Of a stretch of DNA of 15,270 nt, positions 6,598 through 13,484 are shown piece by piece. A program made the position numbers and the translations under genes. The DNA is from Nitrospirae bacterium RBG_13_39_12 (GTDB lineage: Bacteria > Nitrospirota > Thermodesulfovibrionia > Thermodesulfovibrionales > SM23-35): the NCBI GenBank assembly GCA_001805125.1, contig MHEF01000121.1:47247-62516 (forward strand), in the 5' to 3' direction. Numbering within the stretch: position 1 is the first letter of the stretch; every line of letters starts with the position of its first letter. The notes beneath the pieces are model-generated. The model saw only the letters and a program-made list of their open reading frames with translations, was not told the origin of the DNA and ran no database searches.

Positions 6598-7770
6598 TTG
6601 TATAGGATAGTAAACAAGAAGAAGCTTTACGCCACAATGGCAGTTGATTTTTTAGGGAATATCATATTTCTGCCAAGGTTGTTGTTTAAGAAAAGTGAAG
6701 AGATAAGCCCAGAGGAGATCAGGGAAATTCTTGTTATCAGGACAGCTTACATCGGTGACGTGGTGATGGCACTCCCCCTTCTTAAGCCCATTCGTGAAAG
6801 GTTCACAAACGCAAGGATTTCTTTTCTTACATCTGCTAAGGCCAAGGAGGTTGTTGAAAACAACCAGTATGTGGACGAAATAATTACTTATGACCCCTTT
6901 TGGTTTTATCATTCAGGAAAGAGAGGATACATAGACTTTGTGAAGGGTTTAAGAAGGATGCCCTTCGATCTCGTTATTGAAACAAGGGGCGACATTCGTG
7001 AGATCATGTTCCTTGTCTTCCCTCTGAAAGCACGGTATAAGGTGAGTCATGATGTCGGAGGAGGGGGGCATTTCCTTTCTCACGTTGTTCCGTATAAAGG
7101 GACTGTTCACAGGGTTGAATATCACTTAGATATAGCCAGGCATCTCGGATGCGAAATCGATAAAGATATCGAATGGGGCATATATCTTACTGGGGATGAA
7201 AAGAAGAGGGTAAAGGAGATTTTAGAAGGGGAAGGGATTTCTCCGGATAAACCCATAGTTGCTATGCACCCGGGTTCAAGAAAGGAGTTGAAGTCCTGGT
7301 CTGCGGAGGGTTATGCAAAGGTGGCAGATTATGTTATTTATGAAACAGGAGCTACTGTCTTGCTCACAGGCGCCCCAGAGGAAGTACCTTTGGTGGAAAA
7401 AGTAACAGAGTTTATGAAAAACAGGCCGGTTGTTCTGGCTGGTAAGACAACATTGAGGGAATTAGCCGGTATAATCAGTCATTGTTCCCTGTTTATATGC
7501 AACGACTCGTCCCCCATGCACATAGCTGCAGCTATGAAGACCCCTACAGTCGCCATATTCGGGCCGTCTAAAAGCATTGAGACAGGTCCATACGGCAAAG
7601 GTCATACAGTTGTTGAAAAGGATTTTCCTTGCAGGTATGCTTGCGATGAGAATGTATGCCATTTCAGGAGCTATAACCAATGTATGAAGGACATATCTGT
7701 GAATGACGTCTTTATGGCAGTAGCGGAAATGTTAAAGTCAGGAGGAAAGGGAAATTTTATAGCAAAATGA
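6598..7770 (+). CDS. GT9 glycosyltransferase, ADP-heptose:LPS heptosyltransferase-like
   Basis: A 390-residue GT-B enzyme. The N-terminal domain shows EILVIRTAYIGDVVMALPLLKPIRERF, the (R/K)-x-x-x-I/L-GD motif of the GT9 family, from about residue 44. The C-terminal nucleotide-sugar domain shows VAMHPGSRKELKSW (about 220-235), LTGAPEEVPLVEKV, LAGKTTLRELAGII, and the signature FICNDSSPMHIAAAM followed by VAIFGPS. Enzymes of this family add heptose or related sugars to lipid-linked cores on the cytoplasmic face. A Cys-containing tail (FPCRYACDENVCHF) is common in the family. TTG 6598 is the start of the open frame supported here, with AGAGAG just upstream. Open sequence continues upstream in frame to the end of the AlkP gene without an ATG, and an ATG at 6578 is in another frame, so the true start is uncertain. 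The gene lies 49 bases after the AlkP gene and probably belongs to the same operon. Confidence 0.85.
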   Translation: MYRIVNKKKLYATMAVDFLGNIIFLPRLLFKKSEEISPEEIREILVIRTAYIGDVVMALPLLKPIRERFTNARISFLTSAKAKEVVENNQYVDEIITYDPFWFYHSGKRGYIDFVKGLRRMPFDLVIETRGDIREIMFLVFPLKARYKVSHDVGGGGHFLSHVVPYKGTVHRVEYHLDIARHLGCEIDKDIEWGIYLTGDEKKRVKEILEGEGISPDKPIVAMHPGSRKELKSWSAEGYAKVADYVIYETGATVLLTGAPEEVPLVEKVTEFMKNRPVVLAGKTTLRELAGIISHCSLFICNDSSPMHIAAAMKTPTVAIFGPSKSIETGPYGKGHTVVEKDFPCRYACDENVCHFRSYNQCMKDISVNDVFMAVAEMLKSGGKGNFIAK

Positions 7771-7772
7771 TA

Positions 7773-7974
7773 GTAAAGCTAAAACGATGTCGGTTTAGGG
7801 AGGAGTGTTTAAATGACAACTGGTTTATGAGTATACACCAGGCAATCGGATATCATAGAAGCATGGCGCATAGATTATAATAAAGCTCGGCCACATAGCT
7901 CTTTAGGCAATCTTACGCCAGAGGAATCCGTGTATCAAGAACAGAAAAAACTCCAATTAACAGTGGTCCAGTGA
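7773..7974 (+). mobile_element. IS3-family transposase (OrfB) C-terminal remnant, frameshifted
   Basis: The first part reads FREECLNDNWFMSIHQA (7794-7844). The second part, in the next frame, reads DIIEAWRIDYNKARPHSSLG then NLTPEESVYQ, ending at TGA 7972-7974. The pattern (R)DECLN-x-x-WF-x-S, EAWR-DYN, RPHSSLG-LTP is diagnostic for the end of the rve integrase domain of IS3-group transposases; the last catalytic Glu lies in the REECL segment. A frameshift occurs near 7843-7849 and everything upstream is missing. The remnant starts directly after the GT9 stop and ends at the SGNH hydrolase gene, so one IS insertion and deletion joined these two modules. Confidence 0.85.
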
Positions 7975-7976
7975 AT

Positions 7977-7985
7977 GGGAGAAGG
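7977..7985 (+). promoter_or_regulatory. Shine-Dalgarno site choosing ATG 7992 for the SGNH hydrolase
   Basis: GGGAGAAGG lies 6 bases before ATG 7992. The longer open frame could begin at GTG 7971, but that codon overlaps the IS3 transposase stop and has no RBS. The shorter start gives an N-terminus with two basic residues directly before the membrane helix. Confidence 0.6.
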
Positions 7986-7991
7986 TCAGAT

Positions 7992-8999
7992 ATGCGAACA
8001 ATGTTGAAAAAATCTATTGTTCCAGCGGCATTAGTATTTTTAAGCGTCATTATTTCATTATTGCTTGCAGAGGGATTAATTCGATTGTTCTTTCCACAAA
8101 ATCTATATTCTTTCGAAAAAGGCTTATTTATAAAATCAGATGACTATGGTTATTCGTTAACACCAAATGTAGAGAAAAAACACTCTCAACCAGAATATTC
8201 TTATATTATTAGATCCAACTCATTTGGTTTTAGAGGTAAGGAACCTGATTTCAATGCTGATTACAGAGTATTGATACTAGGTGATTCCATGGGAATGGGC
8301 CAAGGTGTTGGCGAGGGCAAGAATTTAGCTGACCTCGCTCAAGTGTATTTAAATAAACAGAGATACAACATTGATATTTTTAATACGTCCATTGCAGGTT
8401 ATTTTGGTTTTAATGAATTAAAGGTTCTAAGTAAATTCATCAATACTTACAAACCAAATTCTGTAGTTTTGCTTTTCCTTTGGAATGATATTGGTATGTA
8501 TGAGTCATTATCAGTTAGCAATGGGTATTTGGTTTTAAATGATAGGGTAAAAATGGGACACATAAGAGAATGGTTAAATAATAATTCTCAGTTATTCTGC
8601 TTAATAAAGAAGTTCTATTATGTTAACATTAAAAAAAATGGAAATATAAATGTGAATATTATTAATGAAGCGGATATGAATATTGCTCTCAATTATATAA
8701 CAGAAATGAAGAAACTTTGTGATAAACATAATGTTTTCTTTTCGGTGGTTCTTCTTCCTCACAATACGACATCTAATAAAGAAAGTGATGATTTTATGAA
8801 GAGTAAAGCTATTTTAATGAGAAAACTAAAAGAAAATTCAATAAAATATGTAGATTGGGCTAAACTTTTACCAGAAGATAACTTGGATAAATTAGTTTTT
8901 AAATTTGATAAACATTGGACAGAATATGGTCACAAATATTTTAGTGGTTTATTAACAGATCACATATCGGATATATATCTTACAGGAAAAGGCAGATGA
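7992..8999 (+). CDS. Membrane-anchored SGNH/GDSL hydrolase (acyl-esterase-like)
   Basis: A 335-residue protein. One N-terminal hydrophobic segment (about residues 9-34, ending LLLAEGLIRLFF) is an uncleaved anchor or signal, so the catalytic domain should face the periplasm. SGNH blocks are clear: VLILGDSMGMGQGV with nucleophile S99, an Asn in LWNDIG (N165), and the catalytic pair in DKHWTEYGH (D306, H308). The N-terminal segment before the GDS block (YGYSLTPN, RSNSFGFRG) is common in SGNH proteins of exopolysaccharide loci, where they are thought to add or remove O-acetyl or other acyl groups on glycans. It is strikingly AT-rich compared with the AlkP/GT9 block and lies between two transposase remnants, which suggests separate acquisition. 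The start is chosen from the GGGAGAAGG site. Confidence 0.85.
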   Translation: MRTMLKKSIVPAALVFLSVIISLLLAEGLIRLFFPQNLYSFEKGLFIKSDDYGYSLTPNVEKKHSQPEYSYIIRSNSFGFRGKEPDFNADYRVLILGDSMGMGQGVGEGKNLADLAQVYLNKQRYNIDIFNTSIAGYFGFNELKVLSKFINTYKPNSVVLLFLWNDIGMYESLSVSNGYLVLNDRVKMGHIREWLNNNSQLFCLIKKFYYVNIKKNGNINVNIINEADMNIALNYITEMKKLCDKHNVFFSVVLLPHNTTSNKESDDFMKSKAILMRKLKENSIKYVDWAKLLPEDNLDKLVFKFDKHWTEYGHKYFSGLLTDHISDIYLTGKGR

Positions 9000-9008
9000 A
9001 TTCTATAA

Positions 9009-9317
9009 GAGATTTGCCATAGAGGACACATCTGCAGAAACCTTAAGCCTGCTGAAGTTCTGGCTGACACCCTTTACGGCAGTGATGAAAACTGTGAATT
9101 TGTCAGAGAACAGGGTGCCCCTGTAGTATCTCCTACAATGGGCAGTATTAAGGAAACATCCCTTAACCTGAACGAGTTCACAATATCTGAGCAAACAAAA
9201 GAGATCACAGCCTGTCCTGCCGGACAGGCTCCAGAACGGATAAAGCAGAAGACAAACGGGGTAATAACCGCGGTATTCAGTAAGTATGTTTTAATGGAAA
9301 CTATCATCAATGTATGA
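9009..9317 (+). mobile_element. IS1182/IS4-like transposase fragment
   Basis: The frame runs from just after TAA 9006-9008 to TGA 9315-9317 and contains AEVLADTLYGSDENCEFVRE, GAPVVSPTMGS and ITACPAGQAPE. The L-A-D-T/S-x-Y-G-S-x-(E/D)-N motif holds the second catalytic Asp of DDE transposases. The later C-P-x-G segment matches the IS1182-type cysteine-containing insert. There is no start codon and the DDE triad is incomplete, so the fragment is dead. It lies 9 bases after the SGNH hydrolase and before a second SGNH remnant. Confidence 0.7.
9209..9230. repeat. Perfect inverted repeat, 9-bp stem and 4-base loop
   Basis: AGCCTGTCC (9209-9217) pairs with GGACAGGCT (9222-9230) around TGCC. It falls in the CPAGQ codons of the transposase fragment and has no T-tract, so it is not a typical terminator. 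It could be a coding coincidence or a short dispersed palindromic repeat. Confidence 0.4.
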
Positions 9318-9344
9318 GAGTATTTCATTATTAGAGACTTTTAG

Positions 9345-9547
9345 ATCCACCGTTTTGCAATTATCTCAAATTCTGAAAGCTTTACTGAATTTGGAGAGAT
9401 GATTGAGATTTCTCCCTTACCATTGCTACCTATTTTTAGGAATAACAAAGTAAGGACTCTAATAATCCTCACTGGACTAAAGAGGGGCATAAGTTAGCGG
9501 CCGTGTCGATATACAATTTTCTCAAAGAGAAAGGATTTCTGCATTAA
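9345..9547 (+). pseudogene. Decayed C-terminus of a second SGNH hydrolase
   Basis: The first part, in the frame starting 9345, reads HRFAIISNSESFTEFGEMIE then SPLPLLPIFRNN. One frame change around 9446-9452 leads to DSNNPHWTKEGHKLAAVSIY then NFLKEKGFLH, ending at TAA 9545-9547. The (D)-x-HW-T-x-x-GH block is SGNH block V, matching DKHWTEYGH in the intact paralogue upstream. The catalytic Asp position here is Asn (N-P-H-W). About two thirds of the gene, including the GDS nucleophile block, has been replaced by the transposase fragment. The stop lies directly before the DUF5989-like gene in the same frame, so this was probably the original operon partner of that small gene. Confidence 0.65.
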
Positions 9548-9565
9548 GAAGTATGGGAACTTTTA

Positions 9566-9718
9566 ATGGAGAGGAAAAAGTGGTGGTTGTTTCCCATTAT
9601 TCTCCTTTTATTACTCTTAAGCGCCTTGATTGTCTTCACATCAGGCTCAGCGATTGCACCTTTTGTATATACATTATTTTTGTTAGATGTCTACTATAGC
9701 ATATACAATGAATACTGA
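9566..9718 (+). CDS. DUF5989-like small single-pass membrane protein
   Basis: 50 residues from ATG 9566. A basic/aromatic start (MERKKWWLFP) leads into one membrane helix (IILLLLLLSALIVF) and the segment TSGSAIAPFVYTLF, then a 12-residue tail. The arrangement RKKWWL-P, a hydrophobic stretch, G-SA-APF-YTLF is the signature of the DUF5989 family: micro-proteins found beside SGNH hydrolase and carbamoyltransferase genes in glycan loci and the saxitoxin cluster. Function is unknown; a membrane scaffold role is possible. Similarity begins before the Met (EVWELL), so the original start may have been nearer 9548 and lost. The family usually ends at YTLF; here the tail reads into the DUF362 gene, overlapping its longest start by 32 bases. 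No carbamoyltransferase is present in the window. Confidence 0.65.
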   Translation: MERKKWWLFPIILLLLLLSALIVFTSGSAIAPFVYTLFLLDVYYSIYNEY

Positions 9719-10958
9719 TTATAAGATGGCTATTTCTGTTTACAATCCCAAAGGGTTAGGTGACCTCCATGATGTCGCAAAGGGTATCTTTAAGGAATAC
9801 GGTTCTTTATTACCATCGGATAAAGGGGCGCATATTTTTTTAAAGCCAAACCTGAACGCCAACATGAACGCCCTGACAGGAAATACCACTGACTTAAGAC
9901 TCCTTGCAGCAATCATTGAAGGATTAAAAGAACAGGGTTATACAAACATCACTATAGGCGAGGGAACGAACAGCGGCTACTACAGACATAATATAAGTGT
10001 AATCTCCAGATTAAAGGTTGATGAACTGGCAAGATATTATGGCATCAAGACCATCGATTTAAATTACTCGGAGCCATATCAGATAGAATTTAAGAATGGA
10101 ATAAAGGCTTCTATATCAAAAGATGTTACTGATGCTGACTTTATGATTAATGTCCCGAAGTTTAAAACCCATTTTGAGGCAGGGATGAGCGTGTGCCTCA
10201 AGAACCTCATGGGGTGCCTTATCGGGCAGGAGAATAAGAAGAAGACCCATAAAAGCCTTGCAAGAAATATACTTCATATAAATGAATATATAAAACCCCA
10301 TCTACATATCGTTGACGGCCTGATAGCAATGGAAGGGCTTGGCCCAACAAGAGGGACGCCGGTAAAACTGGGGCTAATCATTGCAGGAACTGATCCCTAT
10401 CTTATAGACCTGTTCTGTGCAAGGGTTGCAAAATTTGATTATAAAAAGGTTACTACATTAAAGGCTGGTGAGGAATTAGGAAGGCTAAATTCAAAACACC
10501 ATGACTTTGTCAATTCCCTTGATATAAAAGAATATGAAAGAGAATTCATACCGCCAAAGGCAGGTCCTATAGCAAATTTTATCCATCATCCAGAGCGTCA
10601 GAAATATTTCCTTGCTATTCGGAACACAAGGTTTTTTAATTATCTCTGCTCAACAAAGATTGCAGGCAAGATACTCTATGCTACAGGTTTAAGACAGGAT
10701 GTGTTTATAGAGGATGAGATGAGATTTGGCAGGATCTCTATCAATAGGGAGCGCTGTTCGGGATGTAACAAGTGTAATGATTACTGCCCCGTCGGGATAG
10801 CCCCCCCCGACAACTTAGAAAGCAACAGAGAGAGGTGTATAGAATGCTTATATTGTTTCATGATTTGTCCGGAGAAGGCTATCGATTTTGAGGGAGAGCT
10901 TGGTTTCGTGAACGAACAATTAAGACAGTACGATTCTATGGTTAGAAAATTAGCATAA
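9687..10958 (+). CDS. DUF362 domain protein with C-terminal 2x[4Fe-4S] ferredoxin domain
   Basis: 423 residues in the longest form. The DUF362 part includes HIFLKPNLN, TIGEGTNSGYY, DADFMINVPKFKTHFEAGMS, CLKNLMGCLIG and HIVDGLIAMEGLGPTRGTPV. It is followed near residues 358-400 by two CxxCxxCxxxCP motifs (CSGCNKCNDYCP and CIECLYCFMICP), enough for two [4Fe-4S] clusters. No signal peptide is seen, so it is cytoplasmic. Proteins of this architecture are common in anaerobes and are thought to be electron carriers or oxidoreductases; the reaction is not established. Starts at ATG 9687, 9708 and 9726 are possible, none with a convincing RBS. ATG 9726 (MAISVYNPKG) fits the usual N-terminus best and avoids the overlap with the small membrane protein. 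A C8 run (10801-10808) lies between the two cluster motifs. Confidence 0.85.
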   Translation: MSTIAYTMNTDYKMAISVYNPKGLGDLHDVAKGIFKEYGSLLPSDKGAHIFLKPNLNANMNALTGNTTDLRLLAAIIEGLKEQGYTNITIGEGTNSGYYRHNISVISRLKVDELARYYGIKTIDLNYSEPYQIEFKNGIKASISKDVTDADFMINVPKFKTHFEAGMSVCLKNLMGCLIGQENKKKTHKSLARNILHINEYIKPHLHIVDGLIAMEGLGPTRGTPVKLGLIIAGTDPYLIDLFCARVAKFDYKKVTTLKAGEELGRLNSKHHDFVNSLDIKEYEREFIPPKAGPIANFIHHPERQKYFLAIRNTRFFNYLCSTKIAGKILYATGLRQDVFIEDEMRFGRISINRERCSGCNKCNDYCPVGIAPPDNLESNRERCIECLYCFMICPEKAIDFEGELGFVNEQLRQYDSMVRKLA

Positions 10959-10992
10959 AGCTTTTGCGGAAAATGAACTCTTCAATAATGAA

Positions 10993-12459
10993 ATGAAGAT
11001 ATTATTTTTGAATCCACCATTTTTAAAAAATTTTTCTCGTTCTCAAAGGAGCCCAGCGGTTACAAAGAGTGGCACCCTTTACTTCCCCATGTGGCTCTCC
11101 TATGCCGCTGCCTTAACCAATAAATATGGATATGAAATCGACCTCATCGATGCTCCTGCTGATGGCTATGATCTGGAATATGTGATCAACAGAATGAGGG
11201 ATTTCTCACCTCGACTGGTTGTGGTTGATACCAGCACACCCAGTATCTACAACGACGTAAAAGTCTGTGAAAGGCTCAAGGAGTTATTGCCAGAAGTCTT
11301 TATACTTCTTGTCGGAACACATGTCTCTGCGTTGCCAGAGGAGTCTCTTCAACTCAGCGATGCTGTGGATGCTGTTGCTATTGGGGAATATGATTATACG
11401 GTAATTGAAACGGCAGAGGTTGTCAACAAAAAAGGGAACTTAGGAACTGTAAAAGGGATCTGCTATCGAAATTCTAGAAAAATCATATTTAATGAAAAGA
11501 GACCATTTATTGAGGACCTTGATCAGATCCCGTTCGTCAGCACCATCTACAAAAGGTTCCTAAAGATAGAGAACTATTTCAATCCAAATGCCCTCTATCC
11601 GATGGTGACCATCACAACCAGCAGAGGTTGCCCTTTCAGGTGTACCTTCTGTGTTTATCCCCAAACACTTATGGGTAGGAGATCTCGTTTAAGAAGCATA
11701 GAGAATGTCGTTGCGGAGATGGAGTATATTGTGGAGAACTTTCCACAGGCAAAGGCAATCTTTTTCGAGGATGACACCCTCACGGTAAATAAGCAGAGAT
11801 GTATTCAGTTGTCAGAGGCAATTATAAAAAAAGGAATAAAGGTATCCTGGACAGCCAATGCAAGAGTAGGGCTTGATATTGAAGCCATGCAGAAGATGAA
11901 GGCCGCAGGTTGTCGTTCCCTTTGTGTAGGTTTTGAAAGCGGGAGCCAGCTCATCCTCGACAATATGAAAAAAGCTATCAGGCTCGAAGAGATGTTTAAA
12001 TTTATGGGGGATGCAAAAAAAGCAGGTCTTCTCATCCATGGATGCTTCATGGCTGGTCTCCCAGGAGAGACTAAGGAGACTTTGGAAGAAACCCTTAAAC
12101 TTGCAAAAAGGCTTAAGCCTGATACTGTTCAGTTCTATCCTGTCATGGTCTACCCTGGAACAGAGGCCTATGACTGGTATAAAGAAAGAAAACTGATTGC
12201 CACCGACGATTTTTCAAAGTGGCTAACACCCAGGGGGCTTCATAATACAGTGATAAGAACAGAGAAGCTTTCTTCTGAGGAACTTGTGAAGTTCTGTGAT
12301 GACGCAAGAAGGACATTCTATTTAAGACCAAATTATCTATTTTACAAGGCGAAACAGTCGGTCAAAAATCCGCAGGAAATGAAGAGAAACCTTAAATCCG
12401 CAAGAACATTTATTCAATATCTCCTCAAAGGGTCTGATATCCAAAAAGAAAAAGATTGA
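10993..12459 (+). CDS. Cobalamin-type radical SAM enzyme (HpnJ/BchE-like architecture)
   Basis: A 488-residue protein. Residues about 1-150 form the Rossmann-like B12-binding-type domain (MKILFLNPPF, GYEIDLIDAPAD, VVVDTSTPS, AIGEYDYTVIE). The radical SAM core follows with SRGCPFRCTFC, the CxxxCxxC motif at C213, C217 and C220. Other core marks are FFEDDTLTVNKQR, WTANARV, SLCVGFESGSQ and MAGLPGETKETLEETL. The cobalamin-ligand motif DxHxxG is not visible in the N-terminal domain, as in many members, so cobalamin use is not certain. Relatives carry out methylations, ring formations and lipid or hopanoid modifications in anaerobes. Substrate is unknown here; a lipid or sugar precursor is plausible. 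It lies 34 bases after the DUF362 gene, which could supply electrons, and 46 bases before the GT2 gene. Confidence 0.85.
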   Translation: MKILFLNPPFLKNFSRSQRSPAVTKSGTLYFPMWLSYAAALTNKYGYEIDLIDAPADGYDLEYVINRMRDFSPRLVVVDTSTPSIYNDVKVCERLKELLPEVFILLVGTHVSALPEESLQLSDAVDAVAIGEYDYTVIETAEVVNKKGNLGTVKGICYRNSRKIIFNEKRPFIEDLDQIPFVSTIYKRFLKIENYFNPNALYPMVTITTSRGCPFRCTFCVYPQTLMGRRSRLRSIENVVAEMEYIVENFPQAKAIFFEDDTLTVNKQRCIQLSEAIIKKGIKVSWTANARVGLDIEAMQKMKAAGCRSLCVGFESGSQLILDNMKKAIRLEEMFKFMGDAKKAGLLIHGCFMAGLPGETKETLEETLKLAKRLKPDTVQFYPVMVYPGTEAYDWYKERKLIATDDFSKWLTPRGLHNTVIRTEKLSSEELVKFCDDARRTFYLRPNYLFYKAKQSVKNPQEMKRNLKSARTFIQYLLKGSDIQKEKD

Positions 12460-12505
12460 GGAATAGGCTCCGAGAAATAGTACTTTAGATTTTTTTTGTG
12501 AGCGT

Positions 12506-13480
12506 ATGGTGAAGTATTCCGTTATCGTTCCAGCCTATAACGCAATGAATACCATAGAGATGTGCCTGGAGGCACTGACCAGGCAGTCCATAGACAAAAA
12601 AGATTATGAGGTCATTGTCGTTGATGATGGTTCTACTGACAGAACATCTGAAATAGTAAAGCAGTTTTCAATTCACTATTTCTGGCAGAAAAATCAGGGA
12701 CCTGCCACAGCCAGAAATAAGGGTGCCCAAGAGGCAAAAGGAGAGATCATCCTTTTTACAGATTCGGATTGTGTACCAGAGAATAACTGGATAGAGGAGA
12801 TGGTAAGACCCTTTGATGACCCTAAGGTTATGGCCGTTAAAGGCGCCTATAAAACAAATCAGAAAGCCTTAATAGCGAGGTTTGCACAGATTGAATTTGA
12901 AGAAAGATTTGAGATGTTGAAAAAGGCTGAATCGATCGATATGGTTGACACCTATTCTGCGGGGTATAGAAAATCAATATTCCTTTCCTTTGGTGGGTTT
13001 GACCCCTCTTTTCCAGTAGCCAATAATGAAGATACAGAACTCTCCTATAAGATGTCCCAAGCAGGCCACAAGATGGTTTTCAACCCCAATGCTATCGTCT
13101 ATCACCTTAATCATCCTGATTCCATAAAGGGATATGCAAGGCTTAAATTCTGGAGAGGTTACTGGAGAATGGTCGTCTATAAAAGATATCCCAACAAAAT
13201 GCTGAAGGATACCTACACTCCTCAGACTTTAAAGATGCAGATACTATTTTTATTCCTTTTCTTAATAGGTTTTCCCCTTATGTGGCTGCTGCCATATCTA
13301 ATATTTTATCCCTTGATTTTTAGTATGGTAGGGTTCGTTCTTTCAGTACTTCCATTAACACTTTTCGCCCTCAAGAAGGGGCTATCCGTTGGTATATTTT
13401 CCCCTTTCTTTGTCTCTCTCAGGTCATTCTCATTAGGTCTCGGAATCATATGGGGGATCATATCATGGAGAATAAGATAA
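12506..13480 (+). CDS. Family 2 glycosyltransferase with C-terminal membrane segments
   Basis: A 324-residue protein. The GT-A domain shows SVIVPAYNAMNTI, EVIVVDDGSTDRT (D40, D41, nucleotide binding), GPATARNKGAQEAKGEI, the metal-binding DxD as FTDSDCVPEN (D86, D88), and NNEDTELSYKM with the acceptor-side ED near residue 175. A basic segment (YARLKFWRGYWRMVVYKRYP) precedes two or three hydrophobic segments at about 245-324. This is the layout of membrane-associated GT2 enzymes that extend lipid-linked glycans at the cytoplasmic face. The sugar cannot be read from the sequence. The stop is 4 bases before the molybdopterin oxidoreductase start, which suggests co-transcription. Confidence 0.9.
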   Translation: MVKYSVIVPAYNAMNTIEMCLEALTRQSIDKKDYEVIVVDDGSTDRTSEIVKQFSIHYFWQKNQGPATARNKGAQEAKGEIILFTDSDCVPENNWIEEMVRPFDDPKVMAVKGAYKTNQKALIARFAQIEFEERFEMLKKAESIDMVDTYSAGYRKSIFLSFGGFDPSFPVANNEDTELSYKMSQAGHKMVFNPNAIVYHLNHPDSIKGYARLKFWRGYWRMVVYKRYPNKMLKDTYTPQTLKMQILFLFLFLIGFPLMWLLPYLIFYPLIFSMVGFVLSVLPLTLFALKKGLSVGIFSPFFVSLRSFSLGLGIIWGIISWRIR

Positions 13481-13484
13481 TTCA

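Noticed and set aside
7971..7991. GTG 7971 as the SGNH hydrolase start
   Set aside because: It overlaps the IS3 transposase stop and lacks an RBS, while ATG 7992 has GGGAGAAGG six bases upstream.
9003..9328. Minus-strand frames of 63 and 84 codons in the gap after the SGNH hydrolase
   Set aside because: The + strand carries a recognisable transposase segment (LADTLYGSDEN) across the same bases.
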